Shown here: positions 1 to 8,084 of the stretch, in pieces | How the letters are laid out: each line of letters starts with the position of its first letter | Numbering within the stretch: the stretch's first letter is position 1 | DNA from: Spirochaetes bacterium ADurb.Bin215 | GTDB taxonomy: Bacteria > Spirochaetota > Spirochaetia > Treponematales > Treponemataceae | Direction of reading: 5' to 3' | Length of the DNA: 64,000 bases | NCBI GenBank assembly: GCA_002070025.1 | Contig: MWCL01000003.1 | Coordinates: 1 to 64,000 of the forward strand | Translations under genes and position numbers: made by a program | Notes under the pieces: model-generated | The model's database searches: none | Seen by the model: the letters and a program-made list of their open reading frames with translations, nothing else | Told to the model about the DNA's origin: nothing

Positions 1-29
1 TTGTCCAGGGCTTGCATTGCACTCTCCAT
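1..29 (-). CDS. Start of next BREX gene, probably pglX methyltransferase (partial)
   Basis: Only the first codons are in the window; the gene runs off the left edge. An ATG at 29-27 follows the brxC stop directly. A second in-frame ATG at 17-15 has GGAGAG four to six bases upstream and is the likelier start (MQALD...). In most BREX operons the gene after brxC is pglX, an adenine-specific DNA methyltransferase that marks self DNA. That identity rests on gene order alone. Confidence 0.4.
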
Positions 30-3000
30 TTATTTAATCACTACCGGACCGTTCTTCAGAGCGGCAAGTACTTCCTTCTTTTTATCTGCGATCCATGCGT
101 CGAACTCAGCTTCTGTTTTAATGGTTGAGCTAGTGAAGGAAATAAATTGTGCCTTTGGTTCGAGCAACGTCGCAGCACCTTGCGATACAGTTGCGTAGCG
201 GCCGGGCAGTGCAGCAAGCCGGTCATGGAGCGCGTTTACCGAATAGGTGTCGAGCGTCGCGAGAATTGAAGCAGTTGAGTCAACGGCAATGACCGGAACG
301 GCCTTTTCTATCAGCTGATTTCGGGAGCGTAGATCATATTTTTGCTCCGGTTCAAGTTGCTTCCAGTTAGTATCATTCTCCAGAACATTTTCCCGCTTCT
401 TCCATTCTTCATCCCATTGAGCTTTAATCGAATTCAATTCACTCCGGAGAACCTGTACCATTCCGGAAACAAGAGGCGTAAAAGGATTCGGATCACTCAA
501 AAGCTGCCGTTCTTTCTCAATTGTCTGGATCTGTGCAAGATAGATTTCCGCATTTTCGAGAGAGTCAAGATGTTTTGCCAATCTCTTTGCTTCTATCCAT
601 TCCGGCCATCGTTCCTTTATACGTTCTGCGGTTTCTTGCCAATCATCAATCATACGCTCTAAGTCATCCCGGGTGTTGTAAACCGCAAGTAATTGCTCAT
701 TACCGGCGGCGGTTCGGATTGCTTCAAGGATTCTGGTGTCCGGGCGTACCGGTTTTGGCTCTTCGCCACCTGCACTGTCGGCAAGCTCGTTCATCTTCTG
801 CACAAACTGCTGCACATGGGTTAATTCGTCGTTCGGACTGACATGAATCTTGAGCGGTTCTTTCTGGAAGAGTTTCCGAATCGCGATCCGCTGGGGAACG
901 GTTATTACTGTTGATTCGATCTTGAACATAACCTTGCCCAAAGCCTTGCGTTCAAGTTCTTTGGGATCAAGTACTTTTCCACGATCATCCTGCGCACGTA
1001 CAAGCGTTGCAATCAAAAGAACTTGAAGAGCCCCGTCGACAGTATCCCGGGACCAGCCATACCCCTTGCCTTCAAAATACTCACGGATGGCTGTGCCGGT
1101 CTTTCCCCCCGCAATCAGAGAAAGGATTGCCTTGCAGACTGGATGCTGAGCAGGCTCATCATTAGAACCTACTGCTTTTAGCGCGTCGGGCGCTCCTTTG
1201 CTGGCATTCTCGTATACCTTTGCCCAGCCTACATGATCTGAAAGACTAAATTGTGGATAGAGACGGCCGAGCGCATTCTCTGCAGCTTCGCTGATTGCCT
1301 CGCGCAAATCGATTGCAGTAATTTCATTCCCGCCGCCCTGAAACACCCGCGCACCGGAAAACGCATCAGCGAGAAGCTCGTTGATTTTCCCGTCTGCAGT
1401 CTGCCGTATCGTTTCAATGGCGGCCTGGGCTTCCAAACCTTCCGGGGTACTGGTTCCCTTCCGTTTTTCAAGAGTACTCATTGCCGCCTTATACTCGATC
1501 AGATAACGCCGGAGGTCATCCCCGGATCGCTTCGGGACAAACACAAACACCGTCGGACTCTGGTTTCCCGCTTGTCGCGCATCCGAACGCACGGATTCTG
1601 CATCGGTAGACCATTCGTCCCGAAGCCATACACACACCCGAGCATCGGCATCTGATGGAAGCCTTGACTCTGTTGTAATAGAAATATCTCGCGGTACTTT
1701 TGACACCCCTTGTGTAAGGTTAAGGCGCTGGATAATCGAAGCGAATTGCTTCCTGATACGGTCATCCCGCTCGGCATCAATCCGGTGTGCCTCATTTGAA
1801 AGATGTGAATACTCGCTCTGATAATCGTCATTCCAGGCAGAACTTTCCTCAGTCTGGATACGGTATTCGTCACCAACCTTCATGATGAGTTCACAACCAT
1901 CCAATAATGCCGGAAGCCGCGCTCGGAGAGTACCGGAACCTGTCTCAAGATTTTCAACCAGAAGATCTGCAATGCTATCCACAGTTGTATGAATCCCAAG
2001 CTCGGTATTGGACGATGAAAGTTTATTAAGCAGAAAAACCAATGCGCAAGCGCGGGCAGTAAGGCGTTCATCTTCAGAACCTTGTATCCAAATCATTGTC
2101 TTGTCGTAGAGTTTCCTCGGAACAATACGATGCTGGATCAACTTTTCGCCCGTCTCAAAATAGAGATAATCACCCGGAATCACCGTTCCAAGATCTTCAT
2201 CAAGGTTGGTCTGTATCGCTTTGTGAATCATGCTGAGCTGATTCCTGAGCTGACTATCCGTTCCGGTCTGATCAAGAACGCGCAGGGCATACTCCCAGAA
2301 CCTCCGCCTGACAGGCAGTATCGGATAATCCTGCGGGAAAAACGTGATATCATCCTGCCGGTGTGCAATCCCTGTACCGGAGAGATGCCGTGAGATTTCT
2401 CCGATATTATTGTTCATTACGGTCTCGACAGGCGCTTTCACTTCCGGTTTCTTTGCCAGAATCACTTTACGTATCACGCTGTCCACGTCAGCATCGGACA
2501 ACTCCACTCGCACAGTGAAACGGCCTTCAAGTTTTTTCAGATTGCTTGTGCCCGTAACCGCCGTCTGCCCCGTACCGATAAACATGAGCTTCCCGCCGAA
2601 TTTCTTGCAGCAATCCTCTACCACTTCCTGAACATCAAGCGAACGCTGACCGTCCTCACCTATAAACTGCTGAACCTCGTCGAGAACAACAAGCGTGAGC
2701 GGAAATTTTCCTTCCTTGGTCAAGGCTTTCTTGATTGCGGTATACATTTCCTCGCTGGAAATATCCTGTACATGGGGATATAGATTTATTAGTGCCGAGG
2801 CGCAAGTGTTGGCCGACTGGAAAAGAGCAGGCTTCGCCGCCATAAGAGATTCATGCAGTTCTGTTGAAACATAGAAATTATCGAGAGCTTCATCCCAAGG
2901 AACGCCAGCTTTCTCCACGTGCTGTTTTACTTCGTCATATATCCCTTCGTCTTTAAGCCATAACACAAACCGTCCCAGTTGATAACGCTCCGGAAGCCCC

Positions 3001-3473
3001 ACTGATTTAAACAGAACCCGCAGAAGCGCGAGGCGTACACTTCCCGAAGCGCTTGCACCGAGTGTTCCCGACGCAGCATGCCGCCCACCATGACGTTTCC
3101 CTTCAGTATCCAGCTCCTTGAGCTTGTCGTTGATCTCCTGTGGAAGATGCGCGATTCCGCGGGCAGTTGCTCCATCTGGAAATGTTTGATTGATCCAGAG
3201 CGTTCTGAGCATCTTTACCAGATGCGATTTACCCGAACCGTAAAACCCGCTAACCCACACACCGGGTTGTTCTGCCTGATTCACATTTCTCATGAATGTA
3301 TCAAGAATATGGGCCAAGCCCTTTTCATACTGACCATCGCATACAAAGGTCTCAAGTTCATACCGGAGAACTTCGAGAGCCTCGGCAGTTTTATCATCAT
3401 TAACACTGGCCACACCCTGATTTGCCAACTTGTGGACTGAAGGGTCTTTTTGATAAATTTCTCTGTTTTTCAT
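30..3473 (-). CDS. brxC: BREX P-loop ATPase BrxC
   Basis: The 1147-residue protein is the large ATPase of a BREX phage-exclusion system. BREX blocks phage replication and uses methylation to tell self from foreign DNA. A Walker A motif (GFYGSGKS, residues 76-83) is followed by a Walker B strand (LTLVVLDEVQQF, about 259-270). The rest matches the long helical BrxC/PglY architecture, and the length is normal for the family. A ribosome binding site (AGGAGT) lies eight bases before the ATG. brxB ends 17 bases upstream and the next gene follows the stop directly, so this is one operon. Several other BREX types also carry brxC, so the subtype cannot be set from this window. Confidence 0.9.
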   Translation of the reverse strand: MKNREIYQKDPSVHKLANQGVASVNDDKTAEALEVLRYELETFVCDGQYEKGLAHILDTFMRNVNQAEQPGVWVSGFYGSGKSHLVKMLRTLWINQTFPDGATARGIAHLPQEINDKLKELDTEGKRHGGRHAASGTLGASASGSVRLALLRVLFKSVGLPERYQLGRFVLWLKDEGIYDEVKQHVEKAGVPWDEALDNFYVSTELHESLMAAKPALFQSANTCASALINLYPHVQDISSEEMYTAIKKALTKEGKFPLTLVVLDEVQQFIGEDGQRSLDVQEVVEDCCKKFGGKLMFIGTGQTAVTGTSNLKKLEGRFTVRVELSDADVDSVIRKVILAKKPEVKAPVETVMNNNIGEISRHLSGTGIAHRQDDITFFPQDYPILPVRRRFWEYALRVLDQTGTDSQLRNQLSMIHKAIQTNLDEDLGTVIPGDYLYFETGEKLIQHRIVPRKLYDKTMIWIQGSEDERLTARACALVFLLNKLSSSNTELGIHTTVDSIADLLVENLETGSGTLRARLPALLDGCELIMKVGDEYRIQTEESSAWNDDYQSEYSHLSNEAHRIDAERDDRIRKQFASIIQRLNLTQGVSKVPRDISITTESRLPSDADARVCVWLRDEWSTDAESVRSDARQAGNQSPTVFVFVPKRSGDDLRRYLIEYKAAMSTLEKRKGTSTPEGLEAQAAIETIRQTADGKINELLADAFSGARVFQGGGNEITAIDLREAISEAAENALGRLYPQFSLSDHVGWAKVYENASKGAPDALKAVGSNDEPAQHPVCKAILSLIAGGKTGTAIREYFEGKGYGWSRDTVDGALQVLLIATLVRAQDDRGKVLDPKELERKALGKVMFKIESTVITVPQRIAIRKLFQKEPLKIHVSPNDELTHVQQFVQKMNELADSAGGEEPKPVRPDTRILEAIRTAAGNEQLLAVYNTRDDLERMIDDWQETAERIKERWPEWIEAKRLAKHLDSLENAEIYLAQIQTIEKERQLLSDPNPFTPLVSGMVQVLRSELNSIKAQWDEEWKKRENVLENDTNWKQLEPEQKYDLRSRNQLIEKAVPVIAVDSTASILATLDTYSVNALHDRLAALPGRYATVSQGAATLLEPKAQFISFTSSTIKTEAEFDAWIADKKKEVLAALKNGPVVIK

Positions 3474-3490
3474 GTACTATACTCCTCGAG

Positions 3491-4042
3491 TTATATGCGT
3501 GTCTCCGCCGTGATAGGTACCGCCAGATAATTCCAGCCATCGTATGCATCGAGCAAACGATAATTATCGTTCTCAAAACTTCCGGGGAAAAATACCACCA
3601 GTCTGCCCTTCGTAAGCTTTGATAACTTGTCCACAACTTCTTTAACCTTCAACAAGCCAAATAAAGAGGCGACACCGGTTAACGCGATAACATCGTTTTC
3701 AGTGCATTCATGCGCTTGAAGAAATCGCTTGTATTCTTCCACGATAAATGTCAAATATGTTCCAGTAAGTGTCTGAACAATCTCGGGCTGTGCAAAATAT
3801 CTCTTTGCATATCGGTTCCTTGAAAGCCACACCGCGAAAGTATTGGTCATGTCAAAAAGAAACCATCCATGATTGACTTTCTTGGTAGCGATTTCAAATT
3901 CCTCAATTTTCGCATAAAGCCTCAATTCATCATTCTGGTCATAGACGCAGAAAATCACCCGTTGCTCAGCAGCGGAATCAGGCTTCCAGGGTAATTGAAT
4001 GAATGTCTCGTAGGTGTTCAGTAGTTTTTTAATTTTGCTCAT
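3491..4042 (-). CDS. brxB: BREX protein BrxB (DUF1788)
   Basis: This 183-residue protein resembles BrxB, a small conserved BREX component of uncertain biochemical role, required for defence in tested BREX systems. The central stretch ending in GRLVVFFPGSFENDNYRLLD, with its conserved glycine/asparagine turn, is the recognisable part. No catalytic motif is visible. The start overlaps the end of brxA by 14 bases, with GGAG seven bases before the ATG, so translation is probably coupled. Position between brxA and brxC supports the call. Confidence 0.85.
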   Translation of the reverse strand: MSKIKKLLNTYETFIQLPWKPDSAAEQRVIFCVYDQNDELRLYAKIEEFEIATKKVNHGWFLFDMTNTFAVWLSRNRYAKRYFAQPEIVQTLTGTYLTFIVEEYKRFLQAHECTENDVIALTGVASLFGLLKVKEVVDKLSKLTKGRLVVFFPGSFENDNYRLLDAYDGWNYLAVPITAETRI

Positions 4043-4838
4043 GCAGACGCTCCAGTTCCTCTTTTGTAATCAAGGCAGGAAACAAAACTTCGATTACCGT
4101 TCCTATCCTCTTACAAACTATCCATCCTTTCCGGGAGGCTTCTTCGGTCAATTCAAGCATTCGATCAAATGAACAATCCAGCAGTTTAGAAAACTCAGTC
4201 TCGAACAACTCACGTCCTCGCGAACCGCACAGATAACCAAGGAAAAGTGCATACGCGACGCTCCCTGCCGTAGCACCAGCACGGGAACGAATCTTCTTCG
4301 CTTTCCCTATGAGATGTCCCGATTTCGTAAATGAAGAATTGATATTCTGCGCTGTTGATTTAAGCGTTGCCTCGCTGAATCTACCGCTTTCGCAATCATC
4401 AATAATTTTTTCCAATGACTCACGAGTAATCATCGCTCCTTCGGGTGTATCAATAATGAACTTGCTTGCGGATCGCAACACCGAATCACGAGCATAGGCA
4501 GATAGCAAGGCAAGCAGAGCCCTTGACTCGGTGTCCCGTTGCCAGAAAAACCTCATTGCCCGAAAAAGAACAATCTGCGAATCCAGTCCATACAAATCGA
4601 CAAGATGCCGAAAGGTCAATATACGTGTTTTCCCGGAGCGTTTTGCAAGACAATTGTCCTCGACAATAGCCCTCTGATAATCATTTTTACGTGCATCTGC
4701 TTGATTAACATATTCAAACAGACTCGAAAGCTCATCAAGCATAATAGTCCGGGAAGAATGCGCCCCGCCCCGCTCAAAACTGAATCCGACCGCAGATAAT
4801 GCTTGTACCCTGCGGGTGTCGATATCATTCATTGACAT
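4029..4838 (-). CDS. brxA: BrxA-like BREX protein (DUF1819 type, long form)
   Basis: The 269-residue protein sits where BrxA is found, first of the core brx genes. BrxA is a small helical DNA-binding protein. The segment around residues 175-220 (ALFLGYLCGSRGRELFETEF) and the early DNCLAKRSGKTR stretch fit that group loosely. At about 270 residues it is longer than the roughly 200-residue type-1 BrxA, so it may be a divergent subfamily. Three in-frame starts exist (GTG 4847, ATG 4838, ATG 4832). The ATG at 4838 is preferred because GGGGG lies eight bases upstream. It overlaps the end of the HTH gene. It could instead be an unrelated BREX accessory protein. Confidence 0.6.
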   Translation of the reverse strand: MSMNDIDTRRVQALSAVGFSFERGGAHSSRTIMLDELSSLFEYVNQADARKNDYQRAIVEDNCLAKRSGKTRILTFRHLVDLYGLDSQIVLFRAMRFFWQRDTESRALLALLSAYARDSVLRSASKFIIDTPEGAMITRESLEKIIDDCESGRFSEATLKSTAQNINSSFTKSGHLIGKAKKIRSRAGATAGSVAYALFLGYLCGSRGRELFETEFSKLLDCSFDRMLELTEEASRKGWIVCKRIGTVIEVLFPALITKEELERLHEQN

Positions 4839-5019
4839 CAGCAGCACCCCCGCTCTTTACCCAGGCATCAACTTCTTCTTTCTTGAATTTCCAAAGCCGG
4901 CCCATTTTATGAGCAGGCATACTTTGCCTGTCTATCCAGCGGTAGACGGTATCAATTGTTACTCCGAGATACCGCCCAATTTCCTCTGCCGAGAGCCAGC
5001 GATCAGCTAATGTGTCCAT
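4825..5019 (-). CDS. Excisionase/AlpA-type helix-turn-helix protein, first gene of BREX operon
   Basis: A 64-residue protein made almost entirely of one MerR-like HTH_17 domain: LSAEEIGRYLGVTIDTVYRW forms the helix-turn-helix, and the wing carries the PAHKMGRLWKFKKEEVDAWV signature. Such proteins bind DNA as excisionases or transcription factors. It opens the BREX operon and overlaps brxA. A -10-like TATTCT ends six bases before the ATG and no ribosome binding site is seen, so the message may be leaderless. Its role may be autoregulation of the operon, but this is inference. Confidence 0.8.
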   Translation of the reverse strand: MDTLADRWLSAEEIGRYLGVTIDTVYRWIDRQSMPAHKMGRLWKFKKEEVDAWVKSGGAADVNE

Positions 5020-5090
5020 TACACCAGAATATACCCATTACTATAGTGGGTCAACGATTTTAACCGATTTTAACCGACTCTATCCGACTC
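5020..5090 (-). promoter_or_regulatory. BREX operon promoter with palindromic operator and 10-bp direct repeats
   Basis: On the minus strand, TTGACC (5054-5049) and TATTCT (5031-5026) are separated by exactly 17 bases. A TATATT two bases upstream (5033-5028) is an alternative -10. The spacer is an imperfect palindrome (5034-5050, arms CCCAnTA/TAnTGGG). Upstream of the -35 are tandem 10-bp units GATTTTAACC (5056-5065, 5066-5075), GACTCTATCC (5076-5085) and a partial GACTC. A repressor such as the nearby WYL protein could bind here. Confidence 0.7.
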
Positions 5091-5691
5091 AAAACACGCT
5101 ATCGGTTGCTGCTTTTTCTTCTTCTTCGGCCGCTATGCTATCTTTGGAATAGTATTCAAGGTAGATGCGGCCGGTGTTTGTGGTAATTGCATCAACCATG
5201 ACACCAAGATTCAATATATCGCCCTGATATAAGTCCTCCGGTCGTTCTTCCCAATATGCAGCCAGGAACCGTTCTTGTTTACGTAAGGCCATCATCCAAT
5301 CATTAGGTTCATCCCAAATACTCCCCGGTCGCAAGATATCATACGTCTTCGCAGGTCCATACGTTTTTTCGAGGGCTGTAACAATTTTGGTAAAAGCCGA
5401 ATGCAATTCAGTTCCATAAACAGAAGTTGTAACACGTTTCCCGATAGCCTTTATAAAATATACGCCATACGTTGGATGTATCTGAACAACATAGGTTTCA
5501 AAGTCCTGATGTGGATTAGGTGGCGTAACTGTATACGAATTATTCCCGACTGGAACAGGCTCGGTAGTACAAACGGATGTTACTTCATCAAAAGTCATTC
5601 CCATATCCAGGCCAAACGGACCGGCAAAAGCGGGAAGACCAAAAACGACGAACGCCAAAATTACAAACAACCAGAAAGAGCTGTTTTTCAT
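5089..5691 (-). CDS. Secreted protein of unknown function
   Basis: I do not recognise this 200-residue protein. It starts with a clear signal peptide (residues 1-23, hydrophobic core FWLFVILAFVVFGLPAFA, cleavage probably after AFA), followed by GPFGLDMGMTFDEV. That motif is typical of small exported proteins that open with a GLxxGMTxxEV turn. The C-terminus is acidic (AAEEEEKAA). GGAGG lies eight bases before the ATG. The gene lies between the WYL regulator and the BREX operon, and its stop codon touches the 10-bp repeats of the BREX promoter. Nothing ties it directly to defence; it may be passenger cargo of the island. Confidence 0.7.
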   Translation of the reverse strand: MKNSSFWLFVILAFVVFGLPAFAGPFGLDMGMTFDEVTSVCTTEPVPVGNNSYTVTPPNPHQDFETYVVQIHPTYGVYFIKAIGKRVTTSVYGTELHSAFTKIVTALEKTYGPAKTYDILRPGSIWDEPNDWMMALRKQERFLAAYWEERPEDLYQGDILNLGVMVDAITTNTGRIYLEYYSKDSIAAEEEEKAATDSVF

Positions 5692-5785
5692 ACAAAACCT
5701 CCAAAAAGTGTATTCAGGGTACCCTGCCTCTTTGAAGTGTAGACGGAAAGTGTCTCACATCCTGTAACACTTTCTGCAACAGCCC

Positions 5786-6760
5786 TTAATAACCCCTAAT
5801 TGCCCCTGTTAGCTCGTCTTTCACCCGTTCAACCAGTGTTGGAGGTTCCAACACCAGGGCCCCTTTCCCGAAGGAAAGCACCCACCGGACAATCTCCTCA
5901 AAACCAGCAGCGCTAAAGCTAAGTTCAATATCCCCGTCAGGAAGTTCGGTCACCGTTTGTTCCTGGCCCCAGGTCCGTTCGCGTGCATATACCGCTATCT
6001 CTGAAGAAAACCTGACTAACACTCGTATGGGCTCTTCCACAAATATCCCGAAAGAAGGATTCAGATATCGTTCTGGATCAAAGTTTTCAGGAATGCTAAA
6101 TGTTATTTTTGTTTTAACAAGCCTCTTTATACGATCAACCGCAAGAATCCGGATGTTACCTTCATGTTTGGGAATAGCCACAATCACATAGAGCGCGTTT
6201 CCGTGATCAACAAGAGTAAACGGATCAATTTCGTATGTCTTGGGTTCTGGCGACTTTGCGGCCTGATACCACACCGTCGCCCGTGAATGTCCTTCGATAC
6301 ATGCACAAAGTGTATCGATAATCTCTTCTTTCCCCTCATAGGAAACGCTACCCTTAAAACTGTATACTGTCGTTGCAATACGCTTCGTTCTATCATGGAG
6401 TAGTGTAGAATTAAGCTTTGCTCTCAATCCATCCATCCTGGTCTTCAACCGGGTTCCATCAAACACCCGTGTACGGCCCAGAATAGTTCGAAGCATCATC
6501 CGCTCAACATGATCCAGCTTTACCGGAATTGTACGCTTATACTCTGCCTCGTCAATAAACCATCTTTTTGAGCTCGTATTCCCTTGAAGGTCATCTTTGT
6601 TGTAGTAGGGTATTCCGAACATAGCAAGCTTTTCCTGGTATCGGTAAAACGTCGTTCTCTGACAACCCAAGGCTTCACACACTTCCTGCACACTTGCTCC
6701 CTGGGGCCGCCTCATTAGGTCAATTATTTCAAAAAGGCTTGTTTCAGCGTCAACTCTCAT
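5786..6760 (-). CDS. WYL-domain transcriptional regulator (BrxR-like)
   Basis: The protein has an N-terminal winged helix-turn-helix (about residues 1-60, with GASVQEVCEALGCQRTTFYR as the recognition unit), a central WYL domain (about 130-215, containing HGNALYVIVAI) and a C-terminal WCX-like extension. WYL proteins sense nucleic acid or nucleotide ligands. Members of this group (BrxR) repress BREX operons, and this gene lies upstream of one on the same strand, which suggests the same role. Starts are possible at 6787, 6769 and 6760; the last has AAAAGG nine bases upstream. The 5089-5691 gene separates it from the operon. Confidence 0.85.
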   Translation of the reverse strand: MRVDAETSLFEIIDLMRRPQGASVQEVCEALGCQRTTFYRYQEKLAMFGIPYYNKDDLQGNTSSKRWFIDEAEYKRTIPVKLDHVERMMLRTILGRTRVFDGTRLKTRMDGLRAKLNSTLLHDRTKRIATTVYSFKGSVSYEGKEEIIDTLCACIEGHSRATVWYQAAKSPEPKTYEIDPFTLVDHGNALYVIVAIPKHEGNIRILAVDRIKRLVKTKITFSIPENFDPERYLNPSFGIFVEEPIRVLVRFSSEIAVYARERTWGQEQTVTELPDGDIELSFSAAGFEEIVRWVLSFGKGALVLEPPTLVERVKDELTGAIRGY

Positions 6761-6931
6761 TGTGGTCATCCTTTTGCCTATATACATTCAGCAGAATGGA
6801 TTTGCTAGCTACTCTCATACCATTAGTGTAGCAGGCATTCTCTAACAATAAACCTTCTTTTTCTTTTCAACAGTTTTATCTTTTTTCCGTCTTTCTGGAG
6901 TACCAATTTCCCGCTTACACGTCTGAAAGGA

Positions 6932-6959
6932 TTGACATTCCGGGTAATCAGGGTATATT
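6932..6959 (+). promoter_or_regulatory. Sigma-70-type promoter of the small-protein/GNAT pair
   Basis: TTGACA (6932-6937) and TATATT (6954-6959) are separated by 16 bases, a near-consensus housekeeping promoter. It lies about 57 bases before the ATG at 7017, which has a strong AAGGAGG site, so this transcript has an ordinary leader. Confidence 0.75.
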
Positions 6960-7016
6960 TAAGATATACAAATACAGTATTCATCACGGGATCTGATTCT
7001 TTGTAAGGAGGTTATC

Positions 7017-7196
7017 ATGGCTACCGGATCATTTACGTATAAAAATGTCATTAAGGATGACTCGACCGCAGAACGCCTTGTAGCCGCCTTGCAAGCCTCT
7101 GCATCCGTACCATTACCACGTTCTACACTCATCCCTGATGTGGCAGAAAGCCAGAAAAGGGGTTCAGAATTACTCAAACGGTTATCCTCTCGCTGA
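7017..7196 (+). CDS. Small protein preceding a GNAT acetyltransferase (antitoxin-like)
   Basis: A 59-residue protein with a near-perfect ribosome binding site (AAGGAGG, five bases before the ATG). It begins MATGSFTYKNVIKDDSTAER and ends in a basic GSELLKRLSSR. Short proteins with an SFTKxFxVKD-like beginning and a GxELLKR end are commonly encoded just before GNAT enzymes like the next gene. That layout resembles GNAT toxin-antitoxin modules, in which the small partner neutralises the acetyltransferase. The downstream gene overlaps its last nine codons in the -1 frame. The antitoxin role is inferred from layout only. Confidence 0.7.
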   Translation: MATGSFTYKNVIKDDSTAERLVAALQASASVPLPRSTLIPDVAESQKRGSELLKRLSSR

Positions 7197-7759
7197 GAGA
7201 GATACTTTCTCAAATCGGAGACAAACATTCAGCCACGATTCTTTCAAGCTTCTCCTGCCCCAGGGACACTGATGTGGAGGGTTTCCTTCACACCAAAGCA
7301 ATTCCCTTCGAAAAAAGCGATTTTGGCCGGACCTATTTGATCTGTGATCCGGACTCAATAACCAGTTCATTGTCATTCAGAATACTTGCCTATTTCACGA
7401 TAACTCAGAAGGTATTCTATCTTTCAGACGAGCTATCAACCTCCCGGAGAAAGAAACTTTCCGGCCTTTTTTATAATGAAGCTGAAACTGTTGGATATCT
7501 CATTGGCCAACTCGGTAAAAATCACTCACTTCCCGCCAGTGAGAATCCTGTTCACCTCGCAGATATCCTTTCTGTCGCAGCGGAAAAAATATACACAGTC
7601 TATGAGCAAATTGGCGGGCGCTTCATGTTCCTTGACTGCAAAAAAACTAATACCAAAGTTTGTGCAATGTACAAAGCCAACGGTTTTGTCCCTTTTCAGG
7701 ATATTATCCTTGACGAAAAGGTTGAATATCACCAAATGATACGGATGCTTCATGCCTGA
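7169..7759 (+). CDS. GNAT-family N-acetyltransferase, probable ATT start
   Basis: The 196-residue product resembles the GNAT subgroup encoded with a small partner protein. It shows LSSFSCPRDTDVEGFLHTKA near the N-terminus and a C-terminal acetyl-CoA-fold segment with LDCKKTNTKVCAMYKANGF. GNAT enzymes move acetyl groups from acetyl-CoA to amines; toxin members acetylate aminoacyl-tRNA. The first ATG/GTG/TTG start in frame is GTG 7274, which would remove the conserved FSCP region. The frame is open back to 7139. ATT at 7169 has AAAAGGGG six bases upstream and gives the expected N-terminus; CTG 7193, overlapping the TGA of the small gene, is the alternative. Confidence 0.7.
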   Translation: MTQTVILSLREILSQIGDKHSATILSSFSCPRDTDVEGFLHTKAIPFEKSDFGRTYLICDPDSITSSLSFRILAYFTITQKVFYLSDELSTSRRKKLSGLFYNEAETVGYLIGQLGKNHSLPASENPVHLADILSVAAEKIYTVYEQIGGRFMFLDCKKTNTKVCAMYKANGFVPFQDIILDEKVEYHQMIRMLHA

Positions 7760-8063
7760 AAATAACACTCCGTAAAGATACTCCCGCCAAGAATCTTCGA
7801 AAGCCAGAACAAAAATGTTTCATGCATGACCGAACGCGTTCCGCCCGGCGTATCCCGTCCAGATGCGTGTCATAGGCGCCGCACCGTTTCACCCAACCGT
7901 ACTTTGCCGACCACTTGCACCAGGCACCGTACCGCGAAGAGGGAATCCCGTTCAGCGTCAGCGTCTTCAGGATTCCCCTATCACGTCCATAATCCCGATA
8001 AAGACAAAACGCATTCCACGCCGCGTTCGTCTCATCTTCCAGTCGTTCCCACTCTTCGGAAAT
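7704..8063 (-). pseudogene. Phage-type protein remnant (terminase small-subunit-like, W..W..R..AYD.HLD motif)
   Basis: The open frame encodes WERLEDETNAAWNAFCLYRD, then an HTH-like stretch, CKWSAKYGWVKRCGAYDTHL and DGIRRAERV. This W-x-W-R-AYDxHLD pattern is typical of small phage proteins that contain an HTH and are often annotated near terminases. There is no ATG/GTG/TTG before residue ~58; ATT at 8063 has a GGGGGGAGG site five to six bases upstream. After RRAERV the sequence loses resemblance and runs antisense into the 3' end of the GNAT gene, so the C-terminus is probably lost. It lies in the same frame as the 8085-8255 gene, just after that gene's TAG stop. It may be a decayed prophage gene. 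Confidence 0.5.
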
Positions 8064-8084
8064 AAACCACCTCCCCCCGGGTTT

